This document shows positions 6,371 through 12,120 of a DNA stretch of 12,336 nucleotides, piece by piece. Positions within the stretch are counted from its first letter, which is position 1. Each line of letters begins with the position of its first letter. The position numbers were made by a program, and so were the translations under genes. The stretch is taken from the NCBI GenBank assembly GCA_003220975.1, contig QHTX01000118.1, forward strand, positions 1 through 12,336. The letters are read 5' to 3'. Origin of the DNA: Gemmatimonadota bacterium (GTDB taxonomy: Bacteria > Gemmatimonadota > Gemmatimonadetes > Gemmatimonadales > GWC2-71-9). Below the pieces are notes generated by a model. The model worked only from the letters and a program-made list of their open reading frames with translations, ran no database searches and was not told the DNA's origin.

Positions 6371-7579
6371 ATGCCCACGCGCACCCTAACCGCGACCCCC
6401 GGCGCCCTCGACCGCTGGCGCCGCGACACGCCCGGTTGCCGCGACCGGATTCATCTGAACAACGCCGGCGCCGCCCTGATGCCGCAGCCCGTGCTTGAAA
6501 CGCTCACCCGCCACCTGGAGCGGGAAGCGGCGATCGGGGCGTACGAGGCCGCTGAGGAGGCGGCGGGGCGGGTGGGCGAGACGTACGAGCTGGTCGGCCG
6601 GCTCGTGGGCGCGGCGGCCCGTAACATCGCTCTCGTGGAGAACGCCACCGTGGCGTTCTCACAGGCGCTGTCCGCGTTCGACTTCCGCGGGGGCGACCGC
6701 ATCGTCACCACACGGACGGACTATCCCTCGAACCAGCTGATGTATCTGTCACTGGCGCGGCGCGCGGGCGTCGAAACCGTGCGTGCCGACGACCTCCCCA
6801 CCGGCGGAGTGGATCCGGAGAGCGTGCGCCGGCTGGCGCGCCACCCGCGCACGCGACTCGTCGCAGTCAGCTGGGTGCCGACCAACTCAGGCCTGGTGCA
6901 GAATGCCCGCGCGGTGGGGCTGGTGTGCGCCGAGCTGGGCGTGCCATACCTGGTTGACGCCTGCCAGAGCGTCGGACAGATGGCGGTGGACGTGGCCGAG
7001 CTCCAGTGCGACTACCTCGCCGCCACCGGGCGGAAATTCGTGCGCGGCCCCCGCGGCATCGGGTTCCTCTATGTGTCCGACCGCATGCTCGAGCGCGGTG
7101 CCTTCCCGTTGTTCATCGACATGCGCGGCGCGGACTGGACCGACCCCGACGCGTTCCGGCTGGCCGACGGCGCCCGCCGCTTCGAGAACTGGGAGTTCGC
7201 CCATGCACTCGTGCTGGGGCTGGGCGAGGCGGCGCGCTACGCGCTCGCGGTCGGAAGCGCGGGGGGCGAGCGCGCGTGGGCATTAGCCGCGGAGCTGCGC
7301 GAACAACTCGCGGCCCTTCCCGGTGTGCGCGTGCTGGACCGCGGCCGGGAGCGGTGCGCCATCGTCACGATCGATGTCCGCGGACACGATGCCCCGGACT
7401 TGAAGCTGCGCCTGCGCGAGCGGGGCGTGAACACCAGCTCGTCGGACCGCGACGACGGCGTGCTCGACATGGACGAGAAGCGTGCAACCACGGTGCTCCG
7501 CTTCTCGCCCCACTACTACAACACGGAGGACGAGCTCTCCGCCGCCGTGGAGGTGCTGGCCGGGCTCATCCGGCCATGA
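6371..7579 (+). CDS. Class V aminotransferase-fold PLP enzyme (EgtE / cysteine desulfurase-like)
   Basis: A 402-residue fold type I PLP enzyme. HLNNAGAALMP (28-38), ENATVAFSQAL (90-100), VDACQSVGQ with Asp196 and Gln199, and AATGRKFVRGPRGIGFL with Schiff-base Lys222 are diagnostic. The C-terminus has RGVNTSSSDR and RFSPHYYNTEDEL, patterns I associate with the EgtE-like C-S lyase and isopenicillin-epimerase-like branch. No ergothioneine partner (EgtB or EgtD) is visible, and I see no typical NifS/IscS cysteine loop, so sulfur transfer is not supported. Kynureninase-like activity is not excluded. The frame is open back to 6194, but the ATG at 6371 gives the expected N-terminus; GGAG lies only 2 nt upstream, a weak site. 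It overlaps the next gene by 4 nt (ATGA), indicating translational coupling. Confidence 0.88.
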   Translation: MPTRTLTATPGALDRWRRDTPGCRDRIHLNNAGAALMPQPVLETLTRHLEREAAIGAYEAAEEAAGRVGETYELVGRLVGAAARNIALVENATVAFSQALSAFDFRGGDRIVTTRTDYPSNQLMYLSLARRAGVETVRADDLPTGGVDPESVRRLARHPRTRLVAVSWVPTNSGLVQNARAVGLVCAELGVPYLVDACQSVGQMAVDVAELQCDYLAATGRKFVRGPRGIGFLYVSDRMLERGAFPLFIDMRGADWTDPDAFRLADGARRFENWEFAHALVLGLGEAARYALAVGSAGGERAWALAAELREQLAALPGVRVLDRGRERCAIVTIDVRGHDAPDLKLRLRERGVNTSSSDRDDGVLDMDEKRATTVLRFSPHYYNTEDELSAAVEVLAGLIRP

Positions 7580-8205
7580 GCGTCCCGCGGCCGGGCAAGA
7601 TCATCGGCATCGGGCGCAACTACCGCGACCACGCCGCCGAGCTCGGCAACACCGTGCCCGCGAAGCCGCTGCTGTTCCTGAAGCCCGCCACCGCGGTGAT
7701 CGGGCACGGCGCGCCCATTGTGCTGCCGCCCGAATCGGCGCAAGTGGACTTCGAGGGCGAGATCGGGGTGGTGATCGGGAAGCGGCTGCGGCGGGTCGGG
7801 GAAGAGGAAGCGGGCCGGTCCATCGCCGGCGTCACGTGCGTCAACGACGTGACGGCGCGCGACCTGCAGCGGAGCGACGAGCAGTGGACGCGAGCGAAGG
7901 GCTTCGACACCTTCTGTCCCGTCGGGCCGCGGGTCGTGCGGGTCGACTCGCGTCGGTTCGCCGAGCTCGAGGTGTTCTGTCGCGTGAACGGCGCCGAGCG
8001 GCAGCACGGGCGGGCGCGCGACATGGTGTTCTCGATCCCGGCCCTCGTCGCCTACGTCTCGCAGGTGATGACGCTCGAGCAGGGCGATCTCATCGCGACG
8101 GGGACGCCCGCCGGGGTGGGACCGCTGCGGGCCGGCGACGTGGTGGAAGTCGAGATCCCCGGCGTCGGCGTGCTCTCGAATCCGGTGACGGTCGAGGCCG
8201 GTTAG
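7576..8205 (+). CDS. Fumarylacetoacetate hydrolase family protein (FAHD1-like)
   Basis: A 209-residue single-domain FAH-fold enzyme, probably cleaving acylpyruvates or acting on oxaloacetate (decarboxylase or tautomerase). The metal site is complete: Glu60 and Glu62 in VDFEGEIGVVIGK, and Asp91 in CVNDVTARDLQ. His19 and Glu22 in GRNYRDHAAE match the FAHD1 His-Glu dyad, and Lys109 in AKGFD and the ATGTPAGVG loop are also present. With a constant offset of 11 the residues correspond to human FAHD1 His30, Glu33, Glu71, Glu73 and Asp102 (from memory), so the protein looks catalytically intact. The ATG at 7576 overlaps the stop of the PLP enzyme gene. The pairing suggests that the PLP enzyme produces a 2-oxo acid or enol that this enzyme handles; this is inference. 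Confidence 0.93.
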   Translation: MSVPRPGKIIGIGRNYRDHAAELGNTVPAKPLLFLKPATAVIGHGAPIVLPPESAQVDFEGEIGVVIGKRLRRVGEEEAGRSIAGVTCVNDVTARDLQRSDEQWTRAKGFDTFCPVGPRVVRVDSRRFAELEVFCRVNGAERQHGRARDMVFSIPALVAYVSQVMTLEQGDLIATGTPAGVGPLRAGDVVEVEIPGVGVLSNPVTVEAG

Positions 8206-8321
8206 TCGCGCACCCGCTCGCGGCGCTCGAGCCAGTCCTTGATGAGGAAGCCCAGCGAGGCGCCGAAGCCGGCGCTCGCCACGCCCAAGAGCAGTTTTCC
8301 GGTCACCAGCAACACAGTCAT
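8202..8321 (-). CDS. Small single-pass membrane peptide, 39 aa
   Basis: A short open frame starting at an ATG preceded by GAGGAGAGG (8327-8335) with 5-nt spacing, among the strongest ribosome sites in the window. The peptide has a hydrophobic stretch from about residue 3 to 27 (MTVLLVTGKLLLGVASAG, then small and hydrophobic residues) and a charged tail KDWLERRERVRD, as in a one-helix membrane peptide with a cytoplasmic basic end. It is convergent with the FAH gene, and the stop codons overlap (8202-8205). Immediately upstream lies a terminator-like hairpin and, beyond it, a good promoter, so expression may be set by readthrough. I recognise no family. It could instead be a chance frame in the 3' region of a small RNA, but the ribosome site argues for translation. 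Confidence 0.6.
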   Translation of the reverse strand: MTVLLVTGKLLLGVASAGFGASLGFLIKDWLERRERVRD

Positions 8322-8337
8322 GCCGACCTCTCCTCGA

Positions 8338-8386
8338 CAAAACAAACCGACGCCCCCGCAAGGGACTCGATGCGCGGGGGCGTCGG
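8338..8386 (-). terminator. Strong intrinsic terminator ahead of the 39-aa peptide
   Basis: On the minus strand a 13-bp perfect GC-rich stem (CCGACGCCCCCGC paired with its complement, 8347-8359 and 8374-8386, 14-nt loop) is followed by TTTGTTTTG (8346-8338). It could end the rmuC-SDR transcript or a short RNA from the promoter at 8461. It also lies 2 nt before the Shine-Dalgarno of the small peptide gene, the position of a transcription attenuator. Confidence 0.85.
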
Positions 8387-8431
8387 TCTATCAACCACTG
8401 CGACGGACGACTAGTTCCCCATCACTGAATT

Positions 8432-8461
8432 AGCATACCCCGAAGGCGGGAGCAGGGTCAA
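8432..8461 (-). promoter_or_regulatory. Sigma-70-type promoter downstream of the SDR gene
   Basis: On the minus strand TTGACC (8461-8456) and TATGCT (8437-8432) are separated by 18 nt. Transcription would start near 8425, run about 85 nt to the terminator ending at 8338, and, if not stopped, enter the 39-aa peptide gene. The -35 begins 3 nt past the stop codon of the SDR gene. Confidence 0.6.
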
Positions 8462-8464
8462 CGA

Positions 8465-9367
8465 TCAATCCTGGTGGGCCCGCCACGCCCGATAGTACAG
8501 GTCCGCCTCGTCCAAGAATCCCCCATGGCGCGGCTGCCAGCCGAGCAGGCGGACTGCCTTGCGCGCGTCAATGTGCTGGTTCAGGGCGAGCGCCTCGGCG
8601 AAGTCCCCCATGGTCTTGCGGGCCTCGGCGAGCGGGAGGGGGCGGATCTCGCCCCGGTAGCCCGCCGCCCGCGCCGCCGCGCCCGCCATCTCGAGCACGG
8701 TGGCGCGGGACCGGTCGCTGATGTCGAAAATTTCGCCACCGAGCCCACTCTCCCCGGCCCGGAGGTAGGCGTCGGCGAGGTCGTCCGCATGCACCATGGC
8801 CCAGCGATTCCGGCCGTCGCCCACGACGGTGGGCGGCTTGCCGGCGCTGGGATCGGCGAACCAGGGGGCCGTGAGGCCACCCGGGCCGCCGTACACGCAG
8901 CCGGCCCGGATCACGAGCCCGCGTACCCCGGACGCCTGGAGCACCACCTGCTCGTGCGCCGGCCGCCACGCCACCAGCTTGACCGGATTCAGCGGTGTGG
9001 TCTCGTCCACCATGCGGTCGCCCGTGTCCCCGTGGACCCACACCCCGCTGGTGAAGATCACGGTCTTGGGCCGCGCGCCGCGGCGCCCCGCCTCGATCAG
9101 CGTCTCGATCGCCGTCTTGTCCTTGGCGACGCCGTTGGGCGAGTACTCGAACGCCGCATGGACGAGGACGGCGCACTCGGCCGCGACGTCGGCATAAGCC
9201 TTGGGGTCCGCCAGGTCGCCCACGACGGGCTCGATCTCCTGTTGCGCGAGCCGCCGCGCCTTCGCCTGGCTTCGCGTGAGACCCCAGATGTGATGCCCCG
9301 CCCGCCGGAACGCCGTGGCCACGCTCGACCCGACGTATCCGGTGGCACCGGTGACGAACACTTGCAT
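8465..9367 (-). CDS. Atypical SDR / NAD-dependent epimerase-like protein lacking the YxxxK motif
   Basis: A 300-residue extended-SDR Rossmann protein. The nucleotide-binding GATGYVG loop (residues 7-13) follows a first strand MQVFVT. GDLADP (50-55) marks the adenine-side Asp, VLVHAAFEY the next strand, and TVIFTSGVWVHG the strand with the SDR serine (Ser107). C-terminal epimerase features include WAMVHADDLADAYLRA and GEIFDIS. At the place of the catalytic Tyr-x-x-x-Lys the sequence is AWRPAHEQ, with Trp134 for Tyr and His138 for Lys. It may be an atypical SDR that binds NAD(P) without classical oxidoreduction, or uses other residues. The ATG at 9367 follows GGAG by 8 nt; the frame is open further upstream but inside the rmuC region. 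It lies 65 bp after rmuC on the same strand. The substrate is unknown. Confidence 0.9.
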   Translation of the reverse strand: MQVFVTGATGYVGSSVATAFRRAGHHIWGLTRSQAKARRLAQQEIEPVVGDLADPKAYADVAAECAVLVHAAFEYSPNGVAKDKTAIETLIEAGRRGARPKTVIFTSGVWVHGDTGDRMVDETTPLNPVKLVAWRPAHEQVVLQASGVRGLVIRAGCVYGGPGGLTAPWFADPSAGKPPTVVGDGRNRWAMVHADDLADAYLRAGESGLGGEIFDISDRSRATVLEMAGAAARAAGYRGEIRPLPLAEARKTMGDFAEALALNQHIDARKAVRLLGWQPRHGGFLDEADLYYRAWRAHQD

Positions 9368-9395
9368 TGGAAACTCTCCAGTTGCCGAGGGATGT

Positions 9396-9417
9396 GTTCC
9401 CGATAACGGCGTTCCCG
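9396..9417. repeat. Direct repeat GTTCCCG, 15-bp period
   Basis: GTTCCCG occurs at 9396-9402 and 9411-9417 with 8 nt between, and degenerate copies follow (GTTGCCCG, GTTTCCG) up to about 9433. It lies in the 65-bp gap between rmuC and the SDR gene. It could be a small operator array or chance. Confidence 0.3.
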
Positions 9418-9432
9418 GTTGCCCGGTTTCCG

Positions 9433-10458
9433 TCAGGTTGAATCCTCGCCCTCGCCCCGTTCCAGGGCCGGCCGGTCGGGGGCGGGATCCGCGCCCGCGA
9501 TCTGCTCGAGCCGGTCCCGCACGCGACCCGCGTGGCGGGCGCTGTCCTCGAACTTCTTCTGCGCGTTGGCGAGGTGTGTGCCGACGGTCTGATAGGCCGA
9601 CCAGAAGGCGTCGAATTGCTGTCGCAGCCCGCCCAGCTGGTCCTGGATCTCGCGGGCGCGCTGCTCCACCCGCATGCCCTTCAGGCCGTGGAGAATGACG
9701 AGGAGATACGCGTAGAAGCTGTGCGGCGAGACCGGGATCACACTGCGCTGCATCGCGTGGCCCAGGACGCCGCCCCCGTCGTCCGGGTCCACGCTCCGTC
9801 CCATCACCGCCTCGTAGTACACGCTTTCGGCAGGGATGTACATCAACGCGAACTCGTACGTCCCCTCGTCCGGCCGGATGTATTTGTCGGCGATCTCGTC
9901 GATCCGGTCCTTGAGCGAGCGCGCGAACGCCCGCCGCTCGCGCTCCTGCTCCGGACCCGAGGTCGCGAGCATGCGCTGGCACGCCTCGAGCGGGAATTTC
10001 GCGTCCACCGGGACGAGGCGCTCGCCCAGCCGGAGGACGGCGTCCACGCGCTCGCCCGAGCGGAACTGGTGCTGCATCTCGTAGTGGCCGGGGAGGATCT
10101 GGCGCAGCAGCTCCTCCAGCCACACCTCGCCGATCGTGCCGCGCAGCCTCGGGACCTGGAGCAGCTGCTGCACCTCGCTCACGGTCTCCCCCATCGTCTC
10201 GAGCCGCCGCGTCACCTCGCCGAGCTGTCCCAGGCGCTCGCGCACGTCTTGCAGCACGCGCGCCTGCTCGGCGCTCCCCTGCGCCAGCGCCTTCGGCACC
10301 TCGTGCTGCGCGGCGACGAGCTGGTCGAATCGGGCGCGCAGCTCGATGAGCTGCTGTTGGATAAGGCCGGCGGCGCCTTCGGACGCGGGCCGCCGCAGCA
10401 GCGCGATCACGAGCAGCGCGGCGAGGATGAGGATCGCGACGACGGCGGCAGTGGGCAC
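9433..10458 (-). CDS. rmuC: DNA recombination protein RmuC
   Basis: RmuC proteins are membrane-anchored, predicted PD-(D/E)XK nucleases that limit DNA inversion and rearrangement at short inverted repeats. The 341 residues show an N-terminal membrane helix (about 4-21), a coiled coil (about 30-105) and the nuclease core: LRGTIGEVWLEELLRQILP (Glu111), GERVDAVLRL (Asp139), VPVDAKFPLE (Asp152, Lys154), then LMYIPAESVYYEAV and the helical C-terminal part SVIPVSPHSFYAYL. E. coli RmuC is longer, so this is a compact form. The GTG at 10458 is chosen because a -10 element lies exactly 6 nt upstream and it begins just before the membrane helix. It is divergent from the DUF2779 nuclease gene, with only 74 bp between starts, and is probably followed by the SDR gene in one transcript. 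Confidence 0.95.
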   Translation of the reverse strand: MPTAAVVAILILAALLVIALLRRPASEGAAGLIQQQLIELRARFDQLVAAQHEVPKALAQGSAEQARVLQDVRERLGQLGEVTRRLETMGETVSEVQQLLQVPRLRGTIGEVWLEELLRQILPGHYEMQHQFRSGERVDAVLRLGERLVPVDAKFPLEACQRMLATSGPEQERERRAFARSLKDRIDEIADKYIRPDEGTYEFALMYIPAESVYYEAVMGRSVDPDDGGGVLGHAMQRSVIPVSPHSFYAYLLVILHGLKGMRVEQRAREIQDQLGGLRQQFDAFWSAYQTVGTHLANAQKKFEDSARHAGRVRDRLEQIAGADPAPDRPALERGEGEDST

Positions 10459-10464
10459 ATCAGC

Positions 10465-10493
10465 AACCTATGCAAGCGCCCGACGGCAGTGAA
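10465..10493 (-). promoter_or_regulatory. Probable leaderless promoter of rmuC
   Basis: On the minus strand TTCACT (10493-10488), a 17-nt spacer and TAGGTT (10470-10465) are followed by 6 nt and the GTG start codon. The geometry matches the ppa promoter. There is no Shine-Dalgarno upstream of the GTG, consistent with a leaderless mRNA. Confidence 0.5.
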
Positions 10494-10496
10494 GGC

Positions 10497-10510
10497 GCGG
10501 CTCGAGCCGC
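10497..10510. promoter_or_regulatory. 14-bp perfect palindrome between divergent nuclease genes
   Basis: GCGGCTCGAGCCGC is fully self-complementary. It lies between the two divergent start codons, 3 bp from the rmuC -35 and across the place where the -35 of the DUF2779 gene should be. A dimeric regulator bound here could control both nuclease genes. Confidence 0.5.
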
Positions 10511-10520
10511 AATTCGCCGC

Positions 10521-10526
10521 TAGATT
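10521..10526 (+). promoter_or_regulatory. Probable -10 element, leaderless start of the DUF2779 gene
   Basis: TAGATT sits 6 nt before the ATG at 10533, the same distance as in ppa and rmuC. There is no Shine-Dalgarno. No good -35 is visible (CGGCTC at 17-nt spacing, inside the palindrome), so an activator or extra factor may be needed. Confidence 0.45.
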
Positions 10527-10532
10527 TGCCTC

Positions 10533-12032
10533 ATGGCCGACACGGCCCTCGCTCACCGCCTCTCCAAGTCCCGCTACCTCGCCGGCCTCCAGTGTCACAA
10601 GCAGCTGTGGTGGCGGGTGCATGAGCCCGACGCGCCGGAGCTCGTTCCCGACGTGGCGCTCCGCAACCGCTTCGCGCAGGGCGCCGAAGTAGACCAGCGC
10701 GCCCGCGGTTACGTCCCGGGCGGCGAGCTGATCGACCTGCCGTTCTACGAGTTCGACAACAAGGTGGCGGCGACCCGCGACGCCATCCGACACGACCCGC
10801 CGGTGCTGTACCAGCCCTGGTTCCTCGCGGATGAGACCTACGCGGGGGTGGACATCCTGACGCGCGGGCCGCGCGGCTACGACGTGATCGAGGTGAAGGC
10901 GGCCAACCGCCTCAAGCCGGAGCACGTTCCCGACGTGGCGGTGCAGGTGCACGTGCTGCGGCAGAGCGGCCTCCCCGTCGAGCGCGCCGAGGTGATGCAC
11001 CTGAATCCGGAGTGCCGCCATCCCGACCTGTCTAACCTGTTCGTGCGGGAGGACGTGACGGCGGCGGTGGAGGGCGTGCTGGTGGGCCTGCCGGACGAGC
11101 TGGCCGCGCAGCGGCGCATGCTCGAGGGGCCGCTCCCCGACGTCGCGATCGGGGACCACTGCACCAGGCCGCACGACTGTCCGTTCCTCGAGCGCTGCTG
11201 GCCCAAACTTCCCGACCACCACGTGAGCAAGCTGTACCGCATCGAGCGCAGGCAGCTGCTCGAGTACGAGGCGGACGGCTACGCGAGCATGGCCGACCTG
11301 CCGACCGACCTCGAGCTGTCGGCGATCCACGCGCGCCAGGTGAGGGCGGTGCGGAGCGGCGTCATGGTGGTCGAGCCCTCGCTGCGCGCGGTACTGGCCA
11401 AGTTCAGCTCGCCGCTCGCCTTCCTCGACTTCGAGACCGTGAGCCTCGCGATCCCGCGCTGGCCCGGCTGTCGCCCGTGGCAGCTCGTACCGGTCCAGTT
11501 CAGCTGTCACGCCGAGGAGCGGGGCCGGGGATTGGTGCACCACGAGTGGATCGCCGACGGACCGGACGATCCCCGGCTGGCGCTCGCTCAGGCACTGGTC
11601 GAGGCGTGCGCCGGCGCCCGCAGAGTGGTGGCCTACTACGCAAGCTTCGAGCGCGACTGCATCCGCCACCTCAAGGCGGCGGTGCCGGGCCTCGAGCGCG
11701 AGCTCACCCGCATCGAGCAGCGGCTGGTCGATCTCCTTCCCGCCATCCGCAACCACGTCTACCACCCCGACTTCGGCGGCAGCTTCAGCATCAAGAAGAC
11801 GCTGCCGGCGCTCGTGCCCGGCGTTTCCTATAGCGACCTGAAAATCGCCGACGGCGAGACGGCCACGGTCGAGCTGCTGCGCCTGATGTTCGAGGGCGCG
11901 ACCATGCCGCCCGACGAGCGGGCGGCGCTGCGCCGGGCGCTGCTCGCCTACTGCGCGCGCGACAGCTGGGCGATGGTGAAGATGCTGGAGACGCTCAGGA
12001 CGCTGGTGGCGGAGCAGCTGGAGCTGTTTTGA
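10533..12032 (+). CDS. DUF2779-type protein: Cas4-like Fe-S nuclease fused to DEDDy exonuclease
   Basis: A 499-residue two-nuclease protein. The N-terminal half is RecB/Cas4-like: LSKSRYLAGLQCHKQLWW (10-27), AGVDILTR with Asp107, and DVIEVKAA with Glu120 and Lys122 forming the PD-(D/E)XK centre. Cys21, Cys210, Cys216 and Cys222 (HC-x5-C-x5-CW) form the four-cysteine pattern of a 4Fe-4S cluster, as in Cas4 and AddB. The C-terminal half (about 293-490) is RNase H-like: FLDFET (Asp299, Glu301), VAYYASFERD (Asp375), RLVDLLP (Asp400) and YCARDSWAM (Tyr473, Asp477), a DEDDy 3'-5' exonuclease set. All catalytic residues are present. The role is not established; DNA repair, recombination or defence are possible. 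It is divergent from rmuC and ends in the left arm of a 14-bp inverted repeat. Confidence 0.9.
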   Translation: MADTALAHRLSKSRYLAGLQCHKQLWWRVHEPDAPELVPDVALRNRFAQGAEVDQRARGYVPGGELIDLPFYEFDNKVAATRDAIRHDPPVLYQPWFLADETYAGVDILTRGPRGYDVIEVKAANRLKPEHVPDVAVQVHVLRQSGLPVERAEVMHLNPECRHPDLSNLFVREDVTAAVEGVLVGLPDELAAQRRMLEGPLPDVAIGDHCTRPHDCPFLERCWPKLPDHHVSKLYRIERRQLLEYEADGYASMADLPTDLELSAIHARQVRAVRSGVMVVEPSLRAVLAKFSSPLAFLDFETVSLAIPRWPGCRPWQLVPVQFSCHAEERGRGLVHHEWIADGPDDPRLALAQALVEACAGARRVVAYYASFERDCIRHLKAAVPGLERELTRIEQRLVDLLPAIRNHVYHPDFGGSFSIKKTLPALVPGVSYSDLKIADGETATVELLRLMFEGATMPPDERAALRRALLAYCARDSWAMVKMLETLRTLVAEQLELF

Positions 12033-12098
12033 GGGGGTTATCGTGGATCTATTGACATGCTCACTGCCGCGTCCTAGCGTGGCCCGATAACCCCCTCA
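12030..12098. repeat. 14-bp perfect inverted repeat enclosing a promoter
   Basis: TGAGGGGGTTATCG (12030-12043) and its exact complement CGATAACCCCCTCA (12085-12098) flank 41 bp. The left arm includes the TGA stop codon of the nuclease gene. The enclosed 41 bp contains a TTGACA/TAGCGT promoter. No U-tract follows the right arm, so it is not a typical terminator. An operator pair that loops or blocks the promoter, or the ends of a very small element, are alternatives. Confidence 0.85.
12052..12080 (+). promoter_or_regulatory. Sigma-70-type promoter of the terminal membrane protein gene
   Basis: TTGACA (consensus -35, 12052-12057), a 17-nt spacer and TAGCGT (12075-12080), the same -10 hexamer as before ppa. 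Transcription would start near 12087, inside the right arm of the inverted repeat, giving a leader of about 35 nt before the ATG at 12121. Confidence 0.65.
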
Positions 12099-12120
12099 GC
12101 CCCTCCTCGAGGCTCCGCCG

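Noticed and set aside
6371..8205. A kynurenine or tyrosine degradation operon
   Set aside because: Only the generic PLP and FAH families are present; no dioxygenase or maleylacetoacetate isomerase is visible, so a pathway name would be a guess.
9368..10123. An N-terminal extension of the SDR protein
   Set aside because: The upstream open frame lies over rmuC and is Arg/Gly/Pro-rich. The Rossmann fold begins at the ATG 9367, which has a ribosome site.
10407..11765. A 452-codon minus-strand frame over the DUF2779 gene
   Set aside because: Antisense shadow; the plus-strand protein has two full sets of catalytic motifs.
12030..12098. An integron attC site or a transposon end
   Set aside because: The arm order is GTTATCG...CGATAAC, inverse to the RYYYAAC...GTTRRRY order of attC; there is no integrase or transposase nearby and no visible target duplication.
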